Source of the DNA: Antarcticibacterium flavum
GTDB taxonomy: Bacteria > Bacteroidota > Bacteroidia > Flavobacteriales > Flavobacteriaceae
Direction of reading: 5' to 3'
NCBI RefSeq assembly: GCF_006159205.1
Contig: NZ_CP040812.1
Span: forward strand, 2,294,001 to 2,358,000
Length of the DNA stretch: 64,000 bases
The translations under genes and the position numbers were made by a program. This document shows, in pieces, positions 26,883-37,846 of the stretch. How positions within the stretch are numbered: position 1 is the first letter of the stretch; each line of letters starts with the position of its first letter. Under the pieces are notes generated by a model, which ran no database searches, was not told the DNA's origin, and saw only the letters and a list, made by a program, of their open reading frames with translations.

Positions 26883-26917
26883 CAGCAAACAGAAAACGGA
26901 AAACAGAAAACAGAAAT
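26883..26917 (+). repeat. Five seven-base units abutting the start codon of the epimerase gene
   Basis: CAGCAAA, CAGAAAA, CGGAAAA, CAGAAAA and CAGAAAT fill the 35 bases right up to the ATG at 26918. The array therefore forms the ribosome-entry and leader region of the gene. A change in copy number would move the promoter relative to the start codon without touching the coding frame. Confidence 0.75.
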
Positions 26918-27355
26918 ATGAGAAACATAGAACATATTGGAATTGCAGTAAAAAACCTCGAAGAAGCCAACAAGACCTACAAAGCCATATTGGGCAGTGA
27001 GCATTATAAAACCGAAGAAGTAGAAACTGAGGGCGTGAGCACTTCGTTTTTTAAGATAGGGGAAAGTAAGATAGAGCTGCTGGCTGCAACGAAAGAAGAC
27101 AGTCCAATCGCGAAATTCATTGAAAAGCGAGGAGAGGGAATCCACCATATCGCTTTCAATGTGGAAGATATAAAAGCTGAAATTGAGAGGTTAAAAGCTG
27201 AAGGGTTCACCCTCCTCAACGAAACTCCAAAGCCAGGGGCAGATAATAAGATCGTTGCCTTTATGCACCCCAAGAACGGCCATGGCGTATTGGTAGAGCT
27301 CTGCCAGGACAAAGGACCAACCACAAAAGAAGTGTATGAGGATGGGATGAGGTAA
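26918..27355 (+). CDS. mce: Methylmalonyl-CoA epimerase
   Basis: VOC-superfamily enzyme of 145 residues that interconverts (R)- and (S)-methylmalonyl-CoA in propionate metabolism. Metal-binding residues are visible: His in IEHIGIAVKNLEEA, His in GIHHIAFNVEDI and Glu in GVLVELCQ. The two beta-alpha-beta-beta-beta halves span about 1-65 and 75-140. Length is normal for the family. It has an unusual leader made of seven-base repeats and stands alone; methylmalonyl-CoA mutase is not in the window. It converges with the porin-like gene, 4 bp between stop codons. Confidence 0.93.
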   Translation: MRNIEHIGIAVKNLEEANKTYKAILGSEHYKTEEVETEGVSTSFFKIGESKIELLAATKEDSPIAKFIEKRGEGIHHIAFNVEDIKAEIERLKAEGFTLLNETPKPGADNKIVAFMHPKNGHGVLVELCQDKGPTTKEVYEDGMR

Positions 27356-27359
27356 GGCT

Positions 27360-28463
27360 TTAAAACCCAAATACCCTGTCAAGCTGATAGCCCATTGTAA
27401 CCATCAATTCCCAACGCTTATGCCGGCTATAGCTGCCGGAAAAAAGAGCTGCATTATCATCAAGGTCTAAAAACCTGGCCTCTCCCCGAATATAGGAGTT
27501 GGGATCAGGTTTATATTCAATTCCTAAAGTGAGGCCCCACAATTCCAATCCCTGCATACCGGAATTTTGTGTAGGGATAAGTCCGCTAATAAAGCCGTGC
27601 CTGTCATTGAATACCTCTGCCCTCCCGGTGACAGACCATTTATCGGTGAACAGATAGCGTAGCGTAGTGAGGGCGTTATACATTATTGCTGTCTCCTCCA
27701 TATTTGGCAGTTTGGAATTGGATTGTGTTCCCACATCTCCTCCTACGATCAATATGAGACGTTCGGTTAATACAGTGTTTAGATATAGGTTTTGATAAAT
27801 GCGGTATTGCTTTACTGCAGATCCTTCAGCAGACTCTGTACCCAGCAAATTGGTGTAGGTAAGAGAAGTGTTTTCAGAAAAATTGTAGCTGAACAGTACT
27901 CCGATAGATTTCGCATTATTGTTGTCCAGAAACCTGTTATAGCCGTTGAGCACCCAAAATTCTGTATAAAAATCATCAGATCCTTCATATGTCAGCTTCG
28001 CCCCGGCCTGGTAGAAAGGTTCATTATAGGTAGCCACGGCAGTAGAGCTTAAGAAATCGTTCTTTGGAAGAAAACTTTCAGTCCCTATATGTGTGGCAAA
28101 GAACCCGGCATCTATCCACCAGCCATTTGCCAGTTTGAACCCCAGGTTTGCTTCCTGCACATTATTGTACTCTTCGCTCCAGGTAGCCTTTGCAATATCG
28201 CCCCAATGAAGAATAAGATTGGCTCTCACAAATTGAGAATCATAGGCAAGTCCTATTTGGGCGACATTTAGTCCGAAGCGCTCGCTCCTGGGAGACACAG
28301 TTGTAAAAGGCTGCAGCGCATTTGGCTCCATCTCATTGCTGAAATATGAGTAATATACATCTGTATAAGCTGAAAATGCCAGACTGGAAGAATTTTCCTG
28401 GGCCATAACACCTCTCCACAGGAACAAGAAGGTGATCAAAAATGCAATTTTCCTTATTTTCAT
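27360..28463 (-). CDS. Porin-like outer membrane beta-barrel protein
   Basis: Outer membrane protein of 367 residues with a signal peptide (LITFLFLWRGVMAQE) and alternating hydrophobic beta strands to the C-terminus, which ends LDRVFGF with a terminal Phe as in barrels recognised by BAM. It resembles the Bacteroidota putative porin-2 (OmpL-like) group: FSAYTDVYYSYFSNE at the N-terminus, GLNVAQIGLAYDSQFVRANL and ANGWWIDAGFFATHIG. No pathway can be read from its neighbours. A TATTTTTG box on the minus strand at 28523-28530 may belong to its promoter. Confidence 0.75.
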   Translation of the reverse strand: MKIRKIAFLITFLFLWRGVMAQENSSSLAFSAYTDVYYSYFSNEMEPNALQPFTTVSPRSERFGLNVAQIGLAYDSQFVRANLILHWGDIAKATWSEEYNNVQEANLGFKLANGWWIDAGFFATHIGTESFLPKNDFLSSTAVATYNEPFYQAGAKLTYEGSDDFYTEFWVLNGYNRFLDNNNAKSIGVLFSYNFSENTSLTYTNLLGTESAEGSAVKQYRIYQNLYLNTVLTERLILIVGGDVGTQSNSKLPNMEETAIMYNALTTLRYLFTDKWSVTGRAEVFNDRHGFISGLIPTQNSGMQGLELWGLTLGIEYKPDPNSYIRGEARFLDLDDNAALFSGSYSRHKRWELMVTMGYQLDRVFGF

Positions 28464-28578
28464 ATGTTGGTTTCCATCCTTTCCTGTTTAGATTCCTCCT
28501 GCAACCGTAAGTTACATAAAAACAAAAATAGCTTGCAAACCTTTTGGAAGCTTAGCTCTATCGCGCTAATCACTCCTT

Positions 28579-28641
28579 TCTAAAGTCTCAAATCTCAAGT
28601 CTAAAGTCTAACATCTCACTACTCAATACTAACTACTCACT
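28579..28641. repeat. Degenerate seven-base tandem array before the tRNA gene
   Basis: Nine units of seven bases in register: TCTAAAG, TCTCAAA, TCTCAAG, TCTAAAG, TCTAACA, TCTCACT, ACTCAAT, ACTAACT, ACTCACT. The period is seven although the unit sequence drifts. It lies between the porin-like gene and the tRNA promoter and encodes nothing visible. Confidence 0.7.
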
Positions 28642-28667
28642 ACTATTTAATTTATTTTCAGAAAATG

Positions 28668-28699
28668 TTTGTAGACTAAGCGGCAATTACATAAATTTG
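28668..28699 (+). promoter_or_regulatory. Promoter of the tRNA gene
   Basis: TTTG at 28668-28671 and TAAATTTG at 28692-28699 with a 20-base spacer match the full Bacteroidota consensus. The tRNA begins 24 bases downstream. Confidence 0.7.
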
Positions 28700-28722
28700 C
28701 GCCCTCATAACACCAATGAGCC

Positions 28723-28796
28723 GGTCCTATAGCTCAGCTGGTTAGAGCACCTGACTCATAATCAGGTGGTCCCTGGTTCGAGTCCAGGTGGGACCA
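28723..28796 (+). tRNA. tRNA with CAT anticodon, most likely tRNA-Ile2 (lysidine type)
   Basis: A full cloverleaf of 74 nt: acceptor GGTCCTA pairs with TGGGACC, D-arm AGCTCAGCTGGTTAGAGC, anticodon arm CCTGA-CTCATAA-TCAGG, T-arm CCTGG-TTCGAGT-CCAGG, discriminator A, no encoded CCA. The anticodon CAT could be Met or Ile2. The acceptor has C4-G69 and C5-G68 and the loop has A37, which are known recognition features for TilS on tRNA-Ile2 in E. coli, so I favour Ile2 decoding AUA; an elongator tRNA-Met is the alternative. It has its own promoter and terminator. Confidence 0.9.
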
Positions 28797-28803
28797 CAAA
28801 TAA

Positions 28804-28836
28804 AAACCCTCGCTTTTAGCGGGGGTTTGTTGTTTT
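28804..28836 (+). terminator. Terminator of the tRNA gene
   Basis: A 10-bp stem (28804-28813 with 28819-28828, one T-G pair, loop TTTTA) is followed by GTTGTTTTT. Confidence 0.75.
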
Positions 28837-28899
28837 TGAAGGTTGAGAAGCCCGGGCTACGGACCTTCCAGCGTCATAAGGTTCACAGTAAAAAATAAA

Positions 28900-28922
28900 A
28901 AAATCCCGCTCAGCGGGATTTT
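28900..28922 (-). terminator. Terminator of the fasciclin gene
   Basis: A perfect 10-bp stem, AAAATCCCGC with GCGGGATTTT around a TCA loop, lies 22 bp after the fasciclin stop codon. It has A and T runs on both sides and can act in both directions. Confidence 0.75.
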
Positions 28923-28943
28923 AAATAGAGTTAAATTTGAAGA

Positions 28944-29570
28944 CTATGACTTTTTCATAACTACTGCATCTATAATATGTACCACACCATTTGAAGCGTC
29001 CACATCTGCCTGTACGATGTTGGCGGTTTGACCGTTTCCATCTTTAATGACGATATTGTCACCTTGCATGGTCGCTGTTAATTCAGCTCCTTCCACTGTT
29101 GAGAAACTATAGGTTCCATTGTTGGCAGAAATTTGTTGAGCAAGGTCTGAAGCCATAACTTCCCCGGAAACAACGTGATATTTTAAAACAGTTTGCAACT
29201 GCTCCTTATTTTCAGGCTTTAAAAGATTTTCTAAAGTAGCCTGGTCAATTTTAGCGAATGCATCATTGGTAGGAGCAAACACGGTGAAGGGTCCCGCTTC
29301 TTCTTTCATCATTTGTGCCAGCTCAGCAGCTTGTAGCGCACTTACCAAAGTGCTTAATTGCTCTGTACCCATTGCTTTGGCGGCGATGGAATTGGATTCC
29401 ATTTCCATTTTTTCTTCATTGGCTCGCATTTCGGCCTCTCTTTCGGCTTCCATTTGCTCCATTTCCATTCTTTCACTCTCTGCCTGTTCTTTTTTCTCCT
29501 TGTCCTCACAGGCTGTAAAAGAGATTATAGAAATAAGGGCAACTGCTAAAAATTTATAAGATCTTATCAT
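28944..29570 (-). CDS. Fasciclin-domain lipoprotein
   Basis: Envelope lipoprotein of 208 residues. The signal ends ISFTAC (Cys21), followed by a Glu/Met-rich helical spacer (about 24-62) that should form a coiled coil or extended stalk, then one fasciclin (FAS1) domain (about 68-205). FAS1 marks are FTVFAPTNDAFAKI, the central LKYHVVSGEVM and the closing NGVVHIIDAVVM. Such proteins are thought to serve in adhesion or surface interactions; nothing in the neighbours narrows the role. It has its own terminator. Confidence 0.92.
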   Translation of the reverse strand: MIRSYKFLAVALISIISFTACEDKEKKEQAESERMEMEQMEAEREAEMRANEEKMEMESNSIAAKAMGTEQLSTLVSALQAAELAQMMKEEAGPFTVFAPTNDAFAKIDQATLENLLKPENKEQLQTVLKYHVVSGEVMASDLAQQISANNGTYSFSTVEGAELTATMQGDNIVIKDGNGQTANIVQADVDASNGVVHIIDAVVMKKS

Positions 29571-29844
29571 ATTTTTTATGTTAAAAGTTCAACGCAATGT
29601 ACGGCTTAAACAATGAATATTGCATAAACAATAATTTAATTAGAGTTAAATTTTGAATCTGTATAAATATGGGTTTAAATTATCTATGAACCTTATCAAT
29701 TGACCCACAATTCATATTGAACAAAGAACGTTCATTGAAGCGCAGAATACTATATAGGGCAGATGAAGCTTTATGATTGCCACAAGTCATATATTATATG
29801 TCCTTAATGAGTAGCAATTTTTTGTTTATTGAAACGGGCAAAAT
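29571..29844. other. Intergenic region with no recognised feature
   Basis: About 270 bp of AT-rich sequence upstream of the fasciclin gene and downstream of hsp20. I see no coding frame, no consensus promoter box on the minus strand and no RNA-like fold. Confidence 0.3.
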
Positions 29845-29866
29845 AAAAAACCACCCTTTTGGGTGG
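29845..29866 (-). terminator. Terminator of the hsp20 gene
   Basis: On the minus strand CCACCC-AAAA-GGGTGG is followed by six T residues, 15 bp after the stop codon. Confidence 0.75.
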
Positions 29867-29880
29867 CCTTTTCATCTCTC

Positions 29881-30318
29881 TTAGGAGATCTTAATGGTTC
29901 TTGGAGGCTTTCTTTTAGCTTCCTCCTTTTTTGGGATCATCAACCGCAGCATGCCATCCTCGTATTTGGCTTTGATCTTATCTGCTTCCACGGTGTTAGG
30001 CAGATAGAAGGACCTGGAAAAGGATTCATAGCTAAACTCCCTTCTTGTATAGGACTCATTATTATCCTCGTTTGTTTGTTCTTTTTCTGTCCAGATCTTT
30101 AGCATGTCATTGTCCAGTTCTACGTGGAAATCATCCCGTTTCATCCCGGGCGCTGCCATCTCTACGAGGAATTCATCATCTGTCTCCCTGATATTTGTTT
30201 TGGGAGAGGCAGCGATCCCGCTCATCTCATTACGCCAGTTAAAAAAACTGTCATTTAAAAATTGGTCTACAGTAGATGTTGCAGGCCAAAATCCGTTTCT
30301 CTTCATCAAATTGCTCAT
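29881..30318 (-). CDS. Small heat shock protein, Hsp20/alpha-crystallin family
   Basis: ATP-independent holdase chaperone of 145 residues. The alpha-crystallin domain (about 40-135) includes NIRETDDEFLVEMAAPGMKRDD and SYTRREFSYESFSRSFYLPNTV, and ends with the IxI-type tail RTIKIS that contacts neighbouring dimers. Length and order are normal. A TAGATTTG box on the minus strand (30347-30354) stands 29 bp before the start codon. No CIRCE-type operator is seen. Confidence 0.95.
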   Translation of the reverse strand: MSNLMKRNGFWPATSTVDQFLNDSFFNWRNEMSGIAASPKTNIRETDDEFLVEMAAPGMKRDDFHVELDNDMLKIWTEKEQTNEDNNESYTRREFSYESFSRSFYLPNTVEADKIKAKYEDGMLRLMIPKKEEAKRKPPRTIKIS

Positions 30319-30346
30319 GGCTCAAAATTTTTAAGGTTAAACAATT

Positions 30347-30354
30347 CAAATCTA
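30347..30354 (-). promoter_or_regulatory. TAnnTTTG -7 box of hsp20
   Basis: Minus-strand TAGATTTG, placed 29 bp before the start codon. No partner TTG lies at the normal distance, so an alternative sigma factor or activator may be involved, or the match is chance. Confidence 0.4.
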
Positions 30355-30519
30355 TATATATGATACGGCCTTCTTCAGGTCCGTAGATCCTTCGGCTTTC
30401 CATTTAATTTTCAGCAAATTAAGTGCCGTTCAGAAAAAATGAAAAGTTGTCAGTTTTCCGCAGTAAAAATTGTCAGGATCCCGTTGTTAGAGGGTTTTAG
30501 GGGTTTTCAGAAATAAAAA

Positions 30520-30541
30520 GACCTGCCGGTGAGGGCAGGTC
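30520..30541 (-). terminator. Terminator of the M16 peptidase gene
   Basis: An 8-bp stem GACCTGCC/GGCAGGTC with a six-base loop, followed on the minus strand by TTTTTATTT. It lies 27 bp after the stop codon. Confidence 0.8.
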
Positions 30542-30567
30542 CTTTGTATAAATGAGAAATGGATATT

Positions 30568-33438
30568 TTACATTTTTACTTGCGTGAGTTCCACTTCCTC
30601 GCCATTCTTATCCAGAAGTTTCACCTCATCAAAGCCCATATCTGTGAACTGTTCAAACTGCGTGGCGGCATCACCAACTACGAGGTAAGCCATCTTGGAC
30701 TCATCCAGGTATTTGTTGGCAAGCTCCTTATGCTGCTCGAGGGTCATAGCGCCCACGATCTCTTCTTCCTTTTCGATATAATCTGGCTCCAGGCCATATG
30801 CACTCATTTCCTGAAGCATTCCAAGTAGCGATCCCTGGGTCTCAAATCTCAAAGCATTGGATTTGATTAACGCATTTTTCGTAAACTCAAGGTCTTCTTC
30901 AGAAATACCCTGCTTGTACTCCTTTATCGCATTTCTGAAGATATCTACAGACTCTCCTGTGGTATTTGTCCTTACACTGGAAGAAGCTGTAAAGGTACCC
31001 GGGATCTTGGAGCCGCTGAATCCTGAACGTGCCCCATAAGTGTATCCTTTTTCTTCTCTAAGGATGAGGTTTACATTCCCTGAGAAAGAACCTCCAAGTT
31101 TATAGTTCATCACCTCTGCCGGATAGAAATCCTCACTGGTCCTTGGAAGGGCTATATATCCTATTTGAATAACAGATTGCTTGGCATCTGGCACATCCAC
31201 GAAATATAAGGATGCCTTATCGCGGTCACCGGCGATCTCATATTCCGGAATGTTCACTTCTTTGGCTTCCCAGCCAGATTCCAGACCTTTAAGAGCGGCA
31301 AGTGTTTCAGCTTTTGAAACATCACCAACTATATGCGCACGGCTCACAGAAGGTGAGAAATTGCGATTGTAAAAGTCCTTAAGATCCTGGATCGTTATTG
31401 CTTCCACGCTCTCTACAGTCCCCGAAACAGGATGTGCAAAAGGATGATCCTCACCATAAAGTATCTTATTATAGACATTCCTGGCTATTACGTTAGGATT
31501 TGCCTCATTTCTCTTGATGCCATTTATGGTGCTGGTCTTGATGCGGTCAAATTCCTCTTCATCCCAACGTGGTTCAAGCAGGATCTCCTGTACAAGGTCC
31601 ATAGTCTTATCAAAATTGCGCTTAAGGGTATTACCACGAATAATGATGGATTCGTTGGAAGTGTACATATTGATATTGGCCCCCAGCAGGTCAATCTCTT
31701 CCTCCAGCTCTTCCGGGGTTTTATTGGCGGTACCTTCCATCATGATATCTGTCATAAGGTTTGCAACCCCATTTTTGGTAAGATCATCCAGCATATGCCC
31801 TCCTTCCAGTACAATACTGAAATTAACAAGTGGCAGCTCTGTTTGCTCAATACCATATACTTTCATTTGGTTACTCAATTCCTCTCTCCATGAATCCGGA
31901 ACATCAAGACCGGGAGCTTCCCCAACTTCAGGTTGTTTGGAACGGTCTATCTTTGAAGGTGTCTTCTCGATCTCCTGCTCGGTATCCACTACCTCTGTTT
32001 GTACATTCTCTGTGATCTCTTCCTCTACCACTTCTGCTTTTTCAGAATTTGCAGCTATGAGTTCCAGCTGTCCTTTAGGAACGAAACTGGTAAGTACAAA
32101 AGGTTGTCCTTTTATATACTCATTATAAACCCTAATTACATCTTCCTTAGTAACAGCTTTGATATTTTCCACGTCCTGGGTGATGAATCCCGGATCATTT
32201 TTAAAAACATCATAACGTGCCAGCTGGAAGGATTTTCCAAGCACACTGCTTATACCGTTATAAAAGTCTGTTTCCAGGCCGGCTTTGATTCGCTCAATAT
32301 CCCTCTCTGTCACTCCTTCTTCCTCAAAAAGAGCAAAAGCTTCATTGATCCCTGCCTCGATACTATCCAGATCCACTCCGCTATTTGCGGTCACAGATAT
32401 CCTGAATTGTCCTGCGATCTCGCCGGGATTGTTGTAAGCAAAAGGCCTCGAGGTTAACTTCCTGTCCTTCACAAGAACCCTGTAAAGAGGAGCCTTCTTC
32501 CCCTGGGAAAGGATCTCTCCAAGAAAATCCAGGGCATAGGCATCTTTGCTGTATTGTTCTACTGCCGGCCAAACCATATTAAGCTGTGGTGCGGTGGCAA
32601 AATTGTCTTCGTGATATAAACGTTTTGTCTCATTAAGTGAAGCATATTGTACTTCCATTGGCTCTACTTCCTGGCGTCTTTTTATTTCACCAAAATATTT
32701 TTCTACCAGCTCCTTGGCTTCAGCTTTTTCAAAATCCCCGGCTATAACAAGGGTCGCGTTATTTGGCCCGTAGAATTTATCATAGAATTCCTTCACGTCC
32801 TCAACGGTAGCACTTTGAAGATCCTCAAGTTCTCCAATTACCTGCCAGCTGTAAGGGTGTCCATCTGGATATAGATGCTTGTCGATTACCCAGTTGGTAT
32901 GGCCGTAAGGATTATTGTCCACACGCTGGCGTTTCTCATTCTGTACCACTTCCTGCTGATTTGCAAAAGCAGATTCTGTTACCGTGTTGATGAAATATCC
33001 CATCCTGTCGGCCTCCAGCCACATTACCATTTCCAGAGCGTTCTTTGGTACCACCTCATAGTAGATGGTCCCGTCCTGCCAGGTTCCCCCATTCAGGGTT
33101 CCTCCAACATCCTGGATCTTCTTGAAGAACTGGTCCTGTCCCACATTTTCAGACTCCTGGAAGAGCATGTGCTCGAATAAATGGGCAAAACCTGTACGTC
33201 CTTTTTTCTCCCGGTTGGATCCCACACCATATTGTATGGCTACAGATACTATGGGATCTGACTTGTCCTGGTGAAGGACTATGTTAAGCCCGTTCTCCAG
33301 TTCATACTTTTCGAATTTGACCGATAAACCTTCATCCTGCGTATCATTTTCATTCCCCTGAGCTTTGTCACAGGAAACAAAAGCTACAAATACTAAGGGC
33401 ATGATGAGTGCCATTAGCCTAAACTTAAATTGTCTCAT
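30568..33438 (-). CDS. M16-family zinc metalloprotease, two fused units (pitrilysin-like)
   Basis: Envelope protease of 956 residues. A lipoprotein signal (PLVFVAFVSC, Cys23) is followed by two M16 units. The first (about 40-485) carries the inverted zinc motif HLFEHMLF and the distal Glu region ANQQEVVQNEKRQR, and is catalytic. An acidic linker rich in Glu and Val (about 490-525) leads to the second unit (about 530-950), which lacks HxxEH and ends with FNP-like motifs such as EEKGYTYGARSGF. One active and one inactive unit in a single chain is usual for this family. Substrates are likely peptides in the periplasm; none is indicated by context. Confidence 0.94.
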   Translation of the reverse strand: MRQFKFRLMALIMPLVFVAFVSCDKAQGNENDTQDEGLSVKFEKYELENGLNIVLHQDKSDPIVSVAIQYGVGSNREKKGRTGFAHLFEHMLFQESENVGQDQFFKKIQDVGGTLNGGTWQDGTIYYEVVPKNALEMVMWLEADRMGYFINTVTESAFANQQEVVQNEKRQRVDNNPYGHTNWVIDKHLYPDGHPYSWQVIGELEDLQSATVEDVKEFYDKFYGPNNATLVIAGDFEKAEAKELVEKYFGEIKRRQEVEPMEVQYASLNETKRLYHEDNFATAPQLNMVWPAVEQYSKDAYALDFLGEILSQGKKAPLYRVLVKDRKLTSRPFAYNNPGEIAGQFRISVTANSGVDLDSIEAGINEAFALFEEEGVTERDIERIKAGLETDFYNGISSVLGKSFQLARYDVFKNDPGFITQDVENIKAVTKEDVIRVYNEYIKGQPFVLTSFVPKGQLELIAANSEKAEVVEEEITENVQTEVVDTEQEIEKTPSKIDRSKQPEVGEAPGLDVPDSWREELSNQMKVYGIEQTELPLVNFSIVLEGGHMLDDLTKNGVANLMTDIMMEGTANKTPEELEEEIDLLGANINMYTSNESIIIRGNTLKRNFDKTMDLVQEILLEPRWDEEEFDRIKTSTINGIKRNEANPNVIARNVYNKILYGEDHPFAHPVSGTVESVEAITIQDLKDFYNRNFSPSVSRAHIVGDVSKAETLAALKGLESGWEAKEVNIPEYEIAGDRDKASLYFVDVPDAKQSVIQIGYIALPRTSEDFYPAEVMNYKLGGSFSGNVNLILREEKGYTYGARSGFSGSKIPGTFTASSSVRTNTTGESVDIFRNAIKEYKQGISEEDLEFTKNALIKSNALRFETQGSLLGMLQEMSAYGLEPDYIEKEEEIVGAMTLEQHKELANKYLDESKMAYLVVGDAATQFEQFTDMGFDEVKLLDKNGEEVELTQVKM

Positions 33439-35882
<2,444 letters not shown>

Positions 35883-35909
35883 AGAACAGATCTTTTTAAA
35901 TTTCCTAAG

Positions 35910-35941
35910 ATCCCCGGAATAAAATCACCGGGGATTTTTTC
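35910..35941 (+). terminator. Terminator of the GH97 gene
   Basis: An 8-bp GC-rich stem ATCCCCGG/CCGGGGAT with a ten-base loop is followed by seven T residues. Confidence 0.85.
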
Positions 35942-35961
35942 ATGCCCTGGAAAAATAAAAG

Positions 35962-37036
35962 CTAATTATAATCCCTTACAAGATTATTCCATTCCATGGT
36001 TTTAAGAGTAGATACAAGAATAGGGTTAATAACATCCACCAGTTCTGAGTTCTTTGGGAAACTATAGCTGTAGTAATCCCTTTTCAATGTTCGTGGTAAT
36101 ACTTCTATTTCATCTCCCAGCTCCCGGCGATCTATTTCATACTTTTAATATAGGTTGATCATAAACGAACAGGCTGTAATTGTCATCAAGAATCCCCTGT
36201 ATTCCTTCCTGAACATTCGGGACATCATCACTGGTGATATTATACTGTTCCAGTAGTTCCAGCGCGCTTGAACCCGAAACTGTAACCACGTCAAACCGGT
36301 TAAGGTCCTGGACAGAATTTATTTCATCATAAATGCTTTGTACGGTAAGTGAGGAGGCTATCCCAGCCGTTAAGCTGGAGATCATTATTATGGCCATGAA
36401 CATCCAGATAACCCCAATTACCCGGCCTCCCAGGGTCAAAGGAGCCTTGTCTCCATATCCTACCGTGGTCATTGTAACCGCACTCCACCAAAAACTCTGT
36501 AATAAGCCACGTGTCCCACCTCCAAATTGCTCCGGATTCCGTTTTCTCTCAAAGATCCAAACAAGGAATCCAAAAATGAATATCACTCCAATAAGGATAA
36601 GAATGGCCGAGATGAAATTCCAGCTGAAAATATTGGCAAGGTAGGTCCATATGCTGGTATCAGATTTTTTTGCAACCCCCGTATGAGAAATAAAGTAAGG
36701 CTGGGAGAAGTCCAGGCGTTCCATGCGGCTGTCTGTTACCGTGATGGGATTAATACTGAAATCAACCTCCCCGGTCTCTACAGCTGTCATCAAAGCTGTC
36801 AAAGAAGAATAGACCTTGTACTCAAAATCAAGATCCAGTTGCTGGTTGACCAGTTTCCAGGAGGATATACTAAGGCCGGAGAACCTGCCATTCTCCACTG
36901 TGATAAAGGGAGGGGTGGGAGTAACACCTATCACTAATTTTTCGTTGGAAGCTGGCATGCTGGTCTGGGCAGGTGAGGATGTTGTAAAGAGTAAGAGTAA
37001 AATGAAGAATGGGATACCTAATGCTTTGAATTTCAT
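35962..37036 (-). pseudogene. GluR0-like ligand-gated potassium channel, frameshifted near the C-terminus
   Basis: Inner-membrane channel joining a periplasmic amino-acid-binding fold with a two-helix potassium pore, as in the prokaryotic glutamate receptor GluR0. It has a signal peptide (LLLFTTSSPAQ), binding lobe 1 (about 30-130, LVIGVTPTPPF), the first membrane helix (about 137-160), the pore with filter TTVGYGD (about 190-205), the last helix (about 210-235) and lobe 2. The frame ends early at 36137 after YDQPILKV. Removing one base near 36142 lets the frame continue as YEIDRRELGDEIEVLP to a TAG at 35962, giving about 358 residues and the full lobe 2. So either the last ~60 residues are lost in the living cell or the base is a sequence error. 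Confidence 0.88.
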
Positions 37037-37395
37037 TTGGCTTTTGATTTAAATTTAAATGAGCTTCAAATCTAGAGAATTATTTTCTTAATCATCCACC
37101 ACTTCTCCCAGCCTGGTAACTTGTCAAATTGTTCCTCACTATAGAAGGTACGGTGAGGTCTTTTTTGTCAGGTCTTGCTTGTCTTTACAATTATATAAGA
37201 AGATTCGGCAATAATTATAAGTAATATATTGGGATATAAATATTTAAGTTATTAATATCCAAAATAAAATTTATATTTGAAATCAATTGGTGAAAAGCTC
37301 CCTCACAGTATTTCATCGAGTAAATAAAGCCCTATATCGAAAATCTATTGAAACCGTTGCGAAATAGAATAAGTTTGTTATTCCCCAAATTCTAA
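37037..37395. other. AT-rich intergenic region, nothing recognised
   Basis: About 360 bp upstream of both the channel gene (minus) and the first PID-CTERM gene (plus). It is strongly AT-rich. I find no frame with coding character, no terminator and no convincing promoter pair. Confidence 0.3.
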
Positions 37396-37668
37396 ATGAA
37401 AATATTTGTAAGGCATATTATTGTTATACTTGTCTTGTTGTTTTCAATGAGTTATACTTCCTATGGTCAATCTCCTTGCGAACCGGGTTTTGTGCAATGT
37501 AGAGGCCGTACAGAGTGTATTCCTGCTAGGAATTGCGGGGTAGGCCCACCACCTCCAGGTCTTGTAGTGCCCATAGATACTAATATTGGCCTTCTTCTTG
37601 CCGCCGGTTTTGGTCTTGGTATTTATTTCCTGGTATCTTCGGGTAAAAAAAAGGAGGCCGATTCCTGA
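37396..37668 (+). CDS. Small secreted protein with PID-CTERM type sorting tail (copy 1)
   Basis: Protein of 90 residues: an N-terminal signal peptide (about 1-24, ending SYGQ), a short Cys-containing middle (CEPGFVQCRGRTECIPARNC, four cysteines at about 28-47), then PPPPGLVVPID, one hydrophobic helix (NIGLLLAAGFGLGIYFLVSS) and a basic tail GKKK. A Pro-rich run, the PID triplet, a membrane helix and lysines are the layout of the PID-CTERM sorting signal of Bacteroidota, thought to be handled by an exosortase-like enzyme. No exosortase gene is in the window. The four cysteines suggest disulfides. A related gene follows at 37847. Confidence 0.75.
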   Translation: MKIFVRHIIVILVLLFSMSYTSYGQSPCEPGFVQCRGRTECIPARNCGVGPPPPGLVVPIDTNIGLLLAAGFGLGIYFLVSSGKKKEADS

Positions 37669-37846
37669 TTCTTCCGCTGTTCAGCGTTGTTACATTTTCT
37701 CTTCAGTTTATTCAAATAAAAATAAGGATCTCTTTTATGAGATATCTTTCTGAATTTCAGCGTATAAACATACAAATTCAGAAGTGTGTTAATGCTATTG
37801 CTGATAAATATATCTTGTAGTATATTGCCTATAAAAATATTCTTCA

